A stretch of 64,000 nucleotides of DNA from an uncultured Flavobacteriaceae bacterium (GCA_947501845.1 CANMXP010000013.1:62001-126000); one strand, 5' to 3'; numbered from the stretch's first letter, positions 9,158-17,554 are shown. Numbers and translations: made by a program. The notes: a model not told the origin generated them from the sequence alone.

Positions 9158-10303
9158 TTAATCGTCTTTTATCCCGTCCTTCACAAATTTTTCTTTCTTT
9201 AATTCACTGATACGCCCATCAATGTATTCTACATAGCTCCCCGCTGGGTATTTCTTTTTAAAGTTTTTATACATTTCAAGTTTTGTTTCTATATCTGCAT
9301 AATAGGCATCTTTTGTTATTAATAAGAAGAAATGTATTTGCGTATTATTAGGGTTTTCTTTTATTGCTTTTTTTAGCATTTCGATAGATTCGCTATACTT
9401 TTTTTGTCTATTTAGTGCATTGGCCAATTTTGAATACTCTTCATCCAAGGGCACATCCTTTAAAGTTAAAAATTGCTTCATATACTTTTCCGCATTAATA
9501 AAATCGTTAAGTTCAAAATAACACATCCCAATAGCATATAAAGAAGCCATATCATTCTTATTATATTTTAACACCTGTTTTCGTTGCTCAATAGCCTTTT
9601 CAAAGTCATAGTTTTTGTAATAGCACAAACTAAGTTTTTCATGAATAAACTCAGAAGATTCACCAAGTTCAATGAGCTTTTCAAACCAAATAACGGCCTT
9701 TCTGTAATACTTTTGCCAATAGTAATTTTGTGCTTTAAGACTTATGAGCTTTACATTGTTTTTATAGGTTTCAAATCCTCTATCTATATATTCGTTTACT
9801 AATTCATGTTTCCTCTTTTTTAGGTAATATTTTGCCACTCTATAAATAGCCTTTTGGTGAGTTTGGTCTAAATCGTAAGCAGAGAGAAAGCTATTAATGG
9901 CAGTAGAATCTTTTAATTGTTCTAAAACCAAACCTCGTTCATAATGGTAATTAGGATTTTTATTATCGATATAAACCAAATCATCAAAAACGCTTATCGC
10001 TGTTTTATACTTTTTGGTTTTAGTAAGTAATTTGGCATATTCGTATTTTAACAGTGCATTTTTGGGTTTTGCCTCAAGACTTGACTTGTAGTTCTTCAAT
10101 GCCGCATCATAATTCCCAATGGCAAAGTAAGCCTTAGCTATTTTATCAAAAACTTCAGATTGATCTTCTAAGCTCTTATAGCGATCTATAGCTTTAGAAT
10201 AATTGCCATGGGCATATAAACTATCTGCACTATTTAAAACCGAAGTTTGTGCTTCGGTTTTAAATGATATTATTAGCAGTATTAACAAGAAAATTCTAAT
10301 CAT
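9158..10303 (-). CDS. Secreted tetratricopeptide-repeat protein
   Basis: The 381-residue protein begins with a signal peptide (hydrophobic run LLILLIISF, cleavage near TEAQ) and is then almost entirely TPR helices. About eight degenerate repeats are visible, for example ADSLYAHGNYSKAIDRYKSL and AKAYFAIGNYDAALKNYKS. It ends in a short Lys-rich tail. It overlaps the BlaR1-like gene by four bases (ATGA), so the two are translationally coupled. A periplasmic scaffold or sensor partner for the BlaR1-like protease is an inference from that coupling. Confidence 0.87.
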   Translation of the reverse strand: MIRIFLLILLIISFKTEAQTSVLNSADSLYAHGNYSKAIDRYKSLEDQSEVFDKIAKAYFAIGNYDAALKNYKSSLEAKPKNALLKYEYAKLLTKTKKYKTAISVFDDLVYIDNKNPNYHYERGLVLEQLKDSTAINSFLSAYDLDQTHQKAIYRVAKYYLKKRKHELVNEYIDRGFETYKNNVKLISLKAQNYYWQKYYRKAVIWFEKLIELGESSEFIHEKLSLCYYKNYDFEKAIEQRKQVLKYNKNDMASLYAIGMCYFELNDFINAEKYMKQFLTLKDVPLDEEYSKLANALNRQKKYSESIEMLKKAIKENPNNTQIHFFLLITKDAYYADIETKLEMYKNFKKKYPAGSYVEYIDGRISELKKEKFVKDGIKDD

Positions 10304-11694
10304 CCGTTTCCTTTATCTTTGGACTTGACTTCAAAAACTATTGGTAAAGAATAAAGTGTATTAACTTCTTTACCGTGATGTCGGCCTGGTATCATTTTTG
10401 GAAGCGTGTTAAGTACACGAACAGCTTCAGCTTCCAAGTCTGGGTGTGGTGCTCTAGAACGGATATCAACAATGTTACCTTCTTTACTAATTTTAAAAAT
10501 AACATTGATTCGTTGTCTCCCTTCTAAATTTAAATTGTTTGCTTTTTTAGTATCAAAATTTCTATTTACATGCATAGACACACTTCTAGAAAAGCATTCT
10601 TTTTGTTTAGCTCCATCAACGTCTTCACAATTAGGAAATACAGGAGGTTTTTCTATAGCACCAAAAGGAACATCCCCCAGATTAGCATATTTGTTGGTCT
10701 TATTTAATACTAAAGACAAACTTTTCATAGCTTGTTTTTCGTCTTCTGATGTAATTTCCCCTTTCTTTTCTATGGTCGATTTTAATTGATTTATTTGATC
10801 TGTTAATGATATTTCTTTGTCCTTTACATTTTTTTGAGTTCCGCAAGACGTATAGATTAGCATTCCTAAAACCATAGGAACTAAAAGTATGTACTTTAAT
10901 AAATTAATTTGTTTTGATTGTGTTTTTTGTAACATAACGATTCGTTTTTTGATTAATGATTGTTTAAAAAATGGGTTGATGAATGATAGATTTTTAGTTT
11001 GAAAAAGTTGGGATAACAAATTTTCGTAATAGTCTTTTTTATTTTGATTTTCTGTAGCTTTCTTGTCTGCTATGTATTCATGAAGTTGTATCATTCTATT
11101 TTGATACATATACACCAACGGATTAAACCAAAATAGAATTCGTAGTACTTCAAAAAACAATAGGTCTAGTGTGTGCTTTTGTTTAACATGTGCCATTTCA
11201 TGTTTTAAAATAGGCACTTTATCTTTTTCGTCTATTTTTTCACCTAAAAAGATATAATGGAAACACGAAAAGGCAGCATAGCTATTTAGTAACTTAACAA
11301 TAAACAAATTCCCTATTTTGCTTTTAGGGTTTCTGGAAATTATTAGAATCAATTTAGATATCTTAAACAGTAATAAAAGTGTCGCCAATAACATTCCAGT
11401 ATATAAAACCATCTCCCAGGGCGATAAAGATTTTGAAGTCATTAACGCTAAAGTATTCGTGTTAGTTTGTGGTGCATTGCCAATAATAACCTCAGGTAAA
11501 CTAAATACAAATTCTTGAGGCAGTACTTCTTTAAAACGATTTATTTTAATAAAAGGAATTATTAATGACAAGAAAATTGTACCAAGAAGATAAACCCGGT
11601 TCCAGTTAAAAAATGTTTCTTTCTTAAAAAACAGGTCATAAATAATTAAAAAGAACAACTGAAATGCTATTACATTAATAATATACTGTATCAT
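10300..11694 (-). CDS. BlaR1-type M56 membrane metallopeptidase with TonB-like C-terminal domain
   Basis: The 464-residue protein has four predicted transmembrane segments in its first 280 residues and the M56 zinc motif HEMAH (His165, Glu166, His169), with a downstream LHEYIADKKA segment giving the third ligand. After the last helix (about 265-285, followed by a Cys) comes a periplasmic part ending in a TonB C-terminal-like domain (about residues 340-460, LPKMIPGRHHG). In BlaR1/MecR1 systems the cytosolic protease domain triggers cleavage of the BlaI-type repressor. Here the penicillin-binding sensor domain is replaced by the TonB-like domain, so the signal is unlikely to be a beta-lactam. 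It follows blaI by 2 bp. Confidence 0.88.
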   Translation of the reverse strand: MIQYIINVIAFQLFFLIIYDLFFKKETFFNWNRVYLLGTIFLSLIIPFIKINRFKEVLPQEFVFSLPEVIIGNAPQTNTNTLALMTSKSLSPWEMVLYTGMLLATLLLLFKISKLILIISRNPKSKIGNLFIVKLLNSYAAFSCFHYIFLGEKIDEKDKVPILKHEMAHVKQKHTLDLLFFEVLRILFWFNPLVYMYQNRMIQLHEYIADKKATENQNKKDYYENLLSQLFQTKNLSFINPFFKQSLIKKRIVMLQKTQSKQINLLKYILLVPMVLGMLIYTSCGTQKNVKDKEISLTDQINQLKSTIEKKGEITSEDEKQAMKSLSLVLNKTNKYANLGDVPFGAIEKPPVFPNCEDVDGAKQKECFSRSVSMHVNRNFDTKKANNLNLEGRQRINVIFKISKEGNIVDIRSRAPHPDLEAEAVRVLNTLPKMIPGRHHGKEVNTLYSLPIVFEVKSKDKGNG

Positions 11695-11696
11695 GA

Positions 11697-12059
11697 CTAC
11701 GGGTTTTTCTTATTAATTTCTTTTAAAACAGATTCTAAATCTTCGATATTCATATCATTTTTCTTCACAAAAAAAGATACCATACTCTTAAAAGACCCTT
11801 GAAAATAATTGTCGACCAATTTATTTATAGACTGATTACTGTAATCTTGCTTAGCTACCAGTGGAAAGTAAATATGCCCTTTTCCTTCTTTTTCGTAATC
11901 TACAAATCCTTTATTTTCTAAAATCCTAACAATAGTAGACACGGTATTATAAGCTGGCTTAGGTTCAGAAAATTGCTCAATCATAGCTTTAACATTGGCT
12001 TTTTTTAATCTCCAAAGTATTTGCATGATGTCCTCCTCGGCTTTTGTAAGTTGTTTCAT
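11697..12059 (-). CDS. BlaI/MecI/CopY family transcriptional repressor
   Basis: The 120-residue protein is a winged-helix repressor of the BlaI family: LTKAEEDIMQILWRL at the N-terminus, a recognition helix in AYNTVSTIVRILENKGF, the wing KEGKGHIYFPL, and a C-terminal dimerisation helix pair. In characterised systems it represses its own operon and is inactivated by proteolysis driven by the BlaR1 partner, which is encoded immediately downstream. The 40-bp palindrome at 12159-12198, 100 bp upstream of its start codon, is the natural candidate operator. Confidence 0.92.
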   Translation of the reverse strand: MKQLTKAEEDIMQILWRLKKANVKAMIEQFSEPKPAYNTVSTIVRILENKGFVDYEKEGKGHIYFPLVAKQDYSNQSINKLVDNYFQGSFKSMVSFFVKKNDMNIEDLESVLKEINKKNP

Positions 12060-12158
12060 AGATGCTTAATTTACTTCAGTATCTTTTAGATACTTTTTAT
12101 TTAATTGAGATGCAAAATCAAGTTCAGCATAGCAAAAAGAAATATTTCTCTTCGCTAA

Positions 12159-12198
12159 TATAACTAAAAAATTAGTTTAAACTAATTTTTTAGTTATA
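12159..12198. promoter_or_regulatory. 40-bp perfect palindrome, candidate double BlaI-type operator
   Basis: Bases 12159-12198 are a perfect 20+20 palindrome with no spacer. It is made of two 16-bp dyads of the form AACTAA-N4-TTAGTT, at 12162-12177 and 12180-12195, whose centres are 18 bp apart. It lies between blaI (start 12059, leftward) and the DUF456 gene (start 12253, rightward). A paired dyad upstream of a BlaI-family gene is what a two-dimer operator would look like. No U-run follows, and the divergent setting argues against a terminator. Binding by this BlaI homologue is an inference. Confidence 0.75.
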
Positions 12199-12252
12199 AG
12201 ATGTAACATTTATTCGTTTGGCACGTCTAACAACTAGAATACAAATACTTAT

Positions 12253-12732
12253 ATGGACATTTTTTTAATCATCATTGCTGCTTTATTTATGATTTTAGGT
12301 ATTATAGGTAGTTTTTTACCTGTACTACCTGGACCGTTAACAAGTTGGGTTGGGCTATTGATACTTTACTTTGCCGATTCTATAACAATGAGTAAATCGT
12401 TTTTAATTATTACATTAATAATTGCCGTACTTATTTGGGTGTTAGATTACATTATTCCAGCTATAGGCACAAAACGATTTGGCGGCACCAAGTACGGTAT
12501 GGTGGGAACTACTATAGGACTTATCGTAGGGCTTTTAAGTCCAATTCCTGGAGGTATTATTATTGGACCTTTTGTTGGCGCATTAATAGGCGAACTTTTA
12601 AATAAAAATGATACTAAAACCGCCACAAAGGCTGCTTTTGGGTCTTTTATTGGTTTTATAACCTCTACATTTATAAAGTTTGTTACAGCTGTTATCTACC
12701 TTGGCTTTTATATAGGATTCCTTTTAGATTAA
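12253..12732 (+). CDS. DUF456 family membrane protein
   Basis: The 159-residue protein consists of four to five hydrophobic, Gly-rich segments typical of DUF456: ILGIIGSFLPVLPGPLTSW near the N-terminus, KRFGGTKYGMVG in the middle loop, and two glycine-rich helices (LSPIPGGIIIGPFVGALIGE). It is an inner-membrane protein of unknown function, and its length is normal. Its start lies 54 bp after the candidate BlaI operator, so it may be co-regulated with the blaI operon (inference). Confidence 0.87.
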   Translation: MDIFLIIIAALFMILGIIGSFLPVLPGPLTSWVGLLILYFADSITMSKSFLIITLIIAVLIWVLDYIIPAIGTKRFGGTKYGMVGTTIGLIVGLLSPIPGGIIIGPFVGALIGELLNKNDTKTATKAAFGSFIGFITSTFIKFVTAVIYLGFYIGFLLD

Positions 12733-13350
12733 TTAAGGTTGTATATAGCAATAAATTAAGCTCTACAAATACTAAAAGTCTTATTACTAACTAAGGTGAG
12801 TTTTAACTTTAGTTTTATTTAAATGAAAATCAGTTAATTATATTTAAATGTCAAGTTGAGCGCAGTCAAAACCTAATTAAAACAACTGAAATTTTAAGAC
12901 CTTTCGACTGCGCTCAAGGTGACAAGGTTTATTGTATTGAACTTTTGTCTATTTCTTTATAAATTTTATGTCGAACTCATGCTAACTATGTAATTTTCTT
13001 GAAGTAAAAAATGAACTCAACGTTTCTAGAAAAAATGGTTAATCATGCCCAAAAGACACAATGCAAATACTAAATACCCCAACAACTATAGTTTATAAAA
13101 TGAAGAAACCCTATGGGTCTCTCACCTCCATAGGGCTTGTAAATTGCTATTATCAACAAAAAAAATTGAGGGATTAATTAATTTTTCGAAGTGTTGATAT
13201 TGTAAATATAGCTATAAGTATTGTCTTTCAACTGCGGGAAACCCGTAACACTATTACGGGTTAATGGTAGTTTCTAAGAATATCAACGGTTTTCAAAGGG
13301 TAAAAAAGTCGCATTTTTTTAAAAAAAGTAATCCATTACTCACATTCAAC
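12733..13350. other. 618-bp intergenic region with several hairpins, no gene seen
   Basis: No open reading frame with coding character was found. Four structures stand out. An inverted repeat with arms at 12849-12873 and 12898-12924 is built on TTGAGCGCAGTC / GACTGCGCTCAA. A hairpin has CCCTATGG at 13109-13116 and CCATAGGG at 13128-13135. A perfect 9-bp hairpin has AACCCGTAA at 13240-13248 and TTACGGGTT at 13254-13262. Finally there is an A/T-run pair at 13315-13328. The last three lie downstream of the response regulator gene on the minus strand and could act in its 3' end formation, but none has a clean U-run. Confidence 0.6.
12849..12924. repeat. Inverted repeat of the GACTGCGCTCAA type
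   Basis: The left arm (12849-12873) reads TGTCAAGTTGAGCGCAGTC and onward. The reverse complement of the right arm (12898-12924) reads TGTCACCTTGAGCGCAGTC and onward, so about 20 of 24 positions match across a 24-bp loop. The base composition is clearly richer in G+C than the surrounding DNA. Sequences of this kind recur between genes in many Flavobacteriaceae genomes, so I read it as a dispersed extragenic palindrome, not a gene-specific operator. That last statement is from general knowledge. Confidence 0.7.
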
Positions 13351-14025
13351 CTAAACAAAGCCCTTTTTTCTTGCTTCATTTAATAAAGTTTCGTCCTGTC
13401 CGTCACTAACTTCAAAGATTTCTCTAAGGTGTTTTTTCCTTTTCTCTACCGCACTTAAAGAGATATCTAGATGGGATGCCAAATTTTTAGTTTTAACGCC
13501 TTGAGACAAAAGGTGAAGTATTTTTCTGTTTTTATCATCAATGACCAAATCGCTTGTAAGGGTTTTTCTAATATGGCTATTTACGGTACCACTGTAAAAT
13601 GGTGGATTGTTAAGTACAGCTTGAAACGCACTGGCAAGTTCGCTAGACGTTAAATCACTTTTAATTAAAAACCCCTCAGGGTCAATCGTTTTAATAATAT
13701 TATGAATTCTAAAAGACTCATTAAACATTGTTAATATGATGATCTTGCTCCTGGGCAAAATTCGGCGTGCGTATTCTGCCAAGTCTTCACCAGAATTCAT
13801 TAGTCCATCGGCAGATGGAGGTAAACTAATGTCTACAAACAGCACATCATAAGGGGTATCATTTTGAATTGATTTATCCATGTAGGCAATGGCTTCATCA
13901 CAATTATTTGCAATATCAATATCGAGTTCCTGATTTTCCTTTTTAGAAAAAAGCAAGGTGTTTTGATAGCCCTCAATAATCATGGGATGATCATCAATCA
14001 TTAATATTTTTAATTTTTCTGTCAT
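13351..14025 (-). CDS. NarL/FixJ-type response regulator
   Basis: The 224-residue protein has an N-terminal receiver domain with the phospho-acceptor Asp65 (VLFVDISLPP), acidic pocket Asp11/Asp12, and conserved Thr/Lys positions (IILTMFN, LIKSD). The C-terminal LuxR-type helix-turn-helix spans about residues 160-215 (NRKILHLLSQGVKTKNLA, then ISLSAVEKRKKHLREIF). It lies 12 bp after the histidine kinase gene on the same strand, so the two form one operon and the kinase is its cognate partner. Targets cannot be read from this window. Confidence 0.93.
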   Translation of the reverse strand: MTEKLKILMIDDHPMIIEGYQNTLLFSKKENQELDIDIANNCDEAIAYMDKSIQNDTPYDVLFVDISLPPSADGLMNSGEDLAEYARRILPRSKIIILTMFNESFRIHNIIKTIDPEGFLIKSDLTSSELASAFQAVLNNPPFYSGTVNSHIRKTLTSDLVIDDKNRKILHLLSQGVKTKNLASHLDISLSAVEKRKKHLREIFEVSDGQDETLLNEARKKGFV

Positions 14026-14037
14026 ACTAAATTTTGT

Positions 14038-15873
14038 TTAGGAAATGGGGACTTTAATAGTAACTGTCGTTCCTACATCTTTTTCCGAGGTTAAATTTAT
14101 ACTGCCTTCTATTTCATTTATTCTGGAATTCATATTCTTTAATCCTATACCCGATTTCACCTTATTAACATCGAATCCAGAGCCATTATCGGTCATTTTT
14201 AAGCAAATTACATTATTTTTTAATTTAAAACTAATATTTACCTCTGTAGCATCGGCATGTTTATGTATATTATGGAGGGCTTCCTGTATGATTCTATAGG
14301 TATGGATCTTGTTTTTATTAGAGACCTCATCCCAATTAATGGTATCGTCATGTACCAATTCATAATTGAGATTGTAGGCTACCGTTTGTGTTTCTAAAAA
14401 TGTTTTTATAATGTCTATAAACCCAGAGCCAGATACAAAATCGGTATTTAACTCATGCGATACTTTTCGTATATCTTGTTCTATATCTTTAAGTTCATCA
14501 ATATACTGCCCCCTAGTTTTTATAGCCTCTGTACTATTATTCATGTTTAAACTGTCTAAACTTAAGCGGGTACCAAACAGGCGACCTAAAACCCCATCAT
14601 GCAACTCCTCCGAAATACGTTTTTTTTCTAAAGTACGCGCTTCTTCAATACTTTCGTTTTGAGATAGCATCAAGTTATAAATCTCTTCATTGGTTTCTTG
14701 CTGCTTCTGTATGAATTTTAATTCTTTATTCTTGTTTCTTTGGGAGATCACCAAATACAAAAGAAAAGAAGAAATAACAACCACCACAGAAATTATTAAA
14801 AGCCATAGCCTTTCTTTTGCAATTTGAATGTTTTCTTGCTCTATTTGTTTGGTTTCATATTGAATTCTAGCAAATTTATTTCTTATTCTGCGTTCATTCT
14901 TCTGTAAACTATCACTTAATTTCACATATTCCCTTAAATATTCGGCAGCAATATCTCCTTCTTCTATTTCTGAAAGAAGATATAATGATTTTAATAAATC
15001 GTCATTATGATATTGTTCTGATATATTTTTTGCCTTATAAGCATAAAATTTCGCAGAATCCTTTTTACCATAATCGTTATAATATTCTGCTAAATGTCTA
15101 TTAATTATAATAGAATTGTATCCTCCATTATTTATGCTATCGTTAATTCTCAATGCTTTAATATATAATTCTGGTAATTGTTCCAGCTTATTTGACAAGT
15201 ACAAAGTGTGAGCATAATTGTCTAAAACTACAACAAAAAAACTGGGACGTTCGTTCATCAAATTAGTATTTACTAAAATCTGGTCATAATATTTCAGAGC
15301 CAAATCATATTTCTTCGAATTCTTATAAACGTACCCTAAATTATTTAAAGAATTATCTATCGTAAATTCATTCTTCCCTTTTAGGCTTTTCTTTAATTCT
15401 AGTGCTTTTTTGTGGTATTTTATGGATTCATCAAATTGTTCTAGTTCATTAAATACTATTCCTAAATTGTTATACAAATAAGCCTTATGTAAAATTACTT
15501 GACTAGTATTCCCCTGACTTTCCAGCAAATTAATAGCTTCAATTGATGTAACTTCACTACCCGTGTAATCCTTTTCATTTGTTTGAATTCTTGCTATCTT
15601 ATGTAATGTTAGAGCAATCTGATACTTATTATCTAAACTTCTAAAAATTTTTTCTGCCTCTTTATAATGATAATAGGCACTATCAGCTAAAAGCAGATTG
15701 CGATATAGTCCACCAACATCGTAATGAGCAAAAGCAATTTTAGAAGAATCTTTAATCTTGGAGTGTAATATATTTTTTTTAATTGAATCTATTTTAAAAA
15801 TACCTTTATTGGATTGTGAAAACACACCCTCGGTTAGAATAATGAATAGTATAAAAATTAAAGTAACTCTCAA
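14038..15873 (-). CDS. TPR-containing sensor histidine kinase (HisKA_3 family)
   Basis: The 611-residue kinase starts with a signal peptide (ending VFSQ, residue 20), followed by a periplasmic TPR domain of five to six repeats (about 40-330). One transmembrane helix at 357-377 and a coiled-coil linker lead to a HisKA_3 dimerisation domain with phospho-acceptor His425 (SEELHDG). The C-terminus is a HATPase domain (HNIHKHADATEV, DNGSGFD, GIGLKNM). The reading frame has no ATG: the only plausible start is TTG at 15873, placed exactly at the signal peptide, and a stop lies in frame 48 bases further upstream. The ligand is unknown; secreted peptides or proteins are a reasonable guess for a TPR sensor. 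Confidence 0.9.
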   Translation of the reverse strand: MRVTLIFILFIILTEGVFSQSNKGIFKIDSIKKNILHSKIKDSSKIAFAHYDVGGLYRNLLLADSAYYHYKEAEKIFRSLDNKYQIALTLHKIARIQTNEKDYTGSEVTSIEAINLLESQGNTSQVILHKAYLYNNLGIVFNELEQFDESIKYHKKALELKKSLKGKNEFTIDNSLNNLGYVYKNSKKYDLALKYYDQILVNTNLMNERPSFFVVVLDNYAHTLYLSNKLEQLPELYIKALRINDSINNGGYNSIIINRHLAEYYNDYGKKDSAKFYAYKAKNISEQYHNDDLLKSLYLLSEIEEGDIAAEYLREYVKLSDSLQKNERRIRNKFARIQYETKQIEQENIQIAKERLWLLIISVVVVISSFLLYLVISQRNKNKELKFIQKQQETNEEIYNLMLSQNESIEEARTLEKKRISEELHDGVLGRLFGTRLSLDSLNMNNSTEAIKTRGQYIDELKDIEQDIRKVSHELNTDFVSGSGFIDIIKTFLETQTVAYNLNYELVHDDTINWDEVSNKNKIHTYRIIQEALHNIHKHADATEVNISFKLKNNVICLKMTDNGSGFDVNKVKSGIGLKNMNSRINEIEGSINLTSEKDVGTTVTIKVPIS

Positions 15874-15928
15874 AAGATAAATATTAATTATCCCTTCAAA
15901 TGTATCTATAATTTTTCATTTATATAAA

Positions 15929-15965
15929 TTAAAAAATCCCCGTTACCATAAATAGCAAGGGGGAT
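15929..15965 (-). terminator. Intrinsic terminator after the small lipoprotein gene
   Basis: On the minus strand, ATCCCC (15965-15960) pairs with GGGGAT (15941-15936) and is followed directly by a run of T (15936-15931). It lies 25 bp past the stop codon of the 50-residue lipoprotein and 56 bp before the kinase gene. It should end the short transcript, or limit read-through into the kinase. Confidence 0.7.
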
Positions 15966-15990
15966 AAAGAATTAAAATTTATAAAATATC

Positions 15991-16143
15991 TTATTCTTCT
16001 ATTTGGCCTCCAGTATAAGGAGTTGGCATTTCACTATCATTCCCTGCTCTCAACACATCATCTTCATTTAAATCTTGTTTTGTACATGATACTAATGTTG
16101 CGAAAATAAATGCTACGAATAAAGTAATTTTTAGGGCTTTCAT
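15991..16143 (-). CDS. Small acidic lipoprotein (50 residues)
   Basis: Starting at the ATG at 16143, the product has 50 residues. A strong lipoprotein signal (hydrophobic core ITLFVAFIFATLVSC) places the lipidated Cys at position 20. The mature 31-residue peptide is acidic (eight Asp/Glu against two Lys/Arg) and has the segment TKQDLNEDDVL. An upstream extension to 75 residues is possible, but would bury the signal peptide. It lies upstream of the TPR histidine kinase on the same strand, with an intrinsic terminator between them. Function is unknown. A role as exported signal or accessory of the kinase is speculation from location. Confidence 0.75.
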   Translation of the reverse strand: MKALKITLFVAFIFATLVSCTKQDLNEDDVLRAGNDSEMPTPYTGGQIEE

Positions 16144-16490
16144 AATTTTTGATTTTAAGGTTATTATTATTACTATTTTTTCTCTAATTATTCTAAACAA
16201 AATTGTTGACCAAGACACTTAAAAAAAAAGTGTCTCAGACGAGGGAAAAAATGGATTATTAACTTAAAATCAAATGCGTAAAAGCATAGTGATTCTTTGA
16301 AAAACTTTTTGAGGGAAAAATAATACGGATTAATTCGTCTTTGAAAAACTTAGGGATAATTGGGGCGCTCTCTAAGACGCAGTAAAAATCGTTAAACTGC
16401 ATTTGTAAGTAAAATATAATCGATGAAATGCATTTTTTTAACGACGAAAAGATTATTGACAATAAAAAACTGTTGATAACCTGTTAAAAA

Positions 16491-17498
16491 CTATTTAAGG
16501 GTAGATTTGCTTTTAATGAGGCTTGTTTTAACAATTTTAGTCTTTACATCTTCATTTAAATGCATGTTTTCTAACCTATTAATTAGCAATTGCGCAGCAT
16601 TGGCTCCAATAATTTTAGCATGCTGCCTAATGGTTGTTAATTTTGGAAGCGTATGATTAGAATCTGCTTTACTGGCAAAGCCAATAACCGAAATATCTTT
16701 AGGTACTTTTAAGCCTAAATTAACAGCAGTATTAATTGCAATAATACCAGATGAACTGTCTGCAGCGACTACAGCATCAACCGTTTTATTCTTTTTAAGG
16801 AAAGATTTTATTTTTTTCTGATGATCGTCTTTCTTTTTTATTTTTAAAACCAAAGGCACTTGCTTGTTTTCTTCCAAAGTGGCTTTATTATAGCCTCTTT
16901 CTCTTAATTTACCAACACTTAAATCATTAATATTACTAATAAAGGCAATGTTTTTACGATTTTCAAGAAGGAGTCCTTTAGTAGCGTTATAGGTAGCATC
17001 AAAATCGTCTACAATCACTTTATCACATAATACATCATGAGCCACCCGATCGAACATAACAATTGGTAAGCCTTGGCTAATGGTTTTCTTAAAGTGGTCT
17101 ATTTCATTTTTAATTTGAGTTTCTTCAGCAACCGATAATATAAAGCCATCTACACTTCCATTGGCTAGCAACAACAGGCTTTCCTTTTCTTTTTCTAAAG
17201 ATTCGTTAGAAATACATGTAATAATATTATACCCTAAATTGGTGGCTTCTCTTTCAATACCAAAAAGAACTTTGGCCAAAAAATGATTAAGTATGTTAGG
17301 GATAATAACACCAATGGTTTTTGTTTTATTCTGCTTTAAGCTTAAGGCAACTTTATTGGGCTTGTAATTATATAACTCGGCCAACTCTTTAACACGTTTA
17401 ACCGTATCTTCACCAATTTCTTCACTGTTATTCAATGCTTTTGAAACTGTAGAAATAGAAACGTTTAATTCTTTTGCCAACTGTTTTAAAGTAACCAT
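16491..17498 (-). CDS. LacI family transcriptional regulator
   Basis: The 335-residue protein has an N-terminal LacI helix-turn-helix (VTLKQLAKELNVSISTVSKAL), the hinge helix NKVALSLKQNKT, and a periplasmic-binding-protein-like effector domain with typical VIIPNILNHF, VDGFILS and DISVIGFA segments. It is a full-length regulator that normally responds to a sugar or sugar phosphate. The nearest likely target is the sugar transporter at 18158. An inverted repeat overlapping its own -7 box suggests autoregulation. Confidence 0.93.
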   Translation of the reverse strand: MVTLKQLAKELNVSISTVSKALNNSEEIGEDTVKRVKELAELYNYKPNKVALSLKQNKTKTIGVIIPNILNHFLAKVLFGIEREATNLGYNIITCISNESLEKEKESLLLLANGSVDGFILSVAEETQIKNEIDHFKKTISQGLPIVMFDRVAHDVLCDKVIVDDFDATYNATKGLLLENRKNIAFISNINDLSVGKLRERGYNKATLEENKQVPLVLKIKKKDDHQKKIKSFLKKNKTVDAVVAADSSSGIIAINTAVNLGLKVPKDISVIGFASKADSNHTLPKLTTIRQHAKIIGANAAQLLINRLENMHLNEDVKTKIVKTSLIKSKSTLK

Positions 17499-17529
17499 AC
17501 CCCTTTACATATAAATTATAAGTATTGCA

Positions 17530-17554
17530 ATTTACAAAATTACTCTTTGTAAAT
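17530..17554 (-). promoter_or_regulatory. Inverted repeat over the -7 box of the LacI-type gene
   Basis: Arms ATTTACAAA (17530-17538) and TTTGTAAAT (17546-17554) are perfectly complementary across 7 bp. On the minus strand the sequence TAATTTTG (17542-17535) fits the Bacteroidota -7 consensus TAnnTTTG and lies inside the repeat, 37 bp before the regulator's ATG. No -33 TTG was found at the usual distance. A repressor bound here would block the promoter. The repeat lacks the central CG common in LacI operators, so who binds is open. Confidence 0.55.

Noticed and set aside
16259-16462. 67-residue open frame on the minus strand between the lipoprotein and the LacI gene
   Set aside because: No signal, domain or initiation context; composition (Phe/Ile/Ser rich, no pattern) fits random AT-rich DNA.
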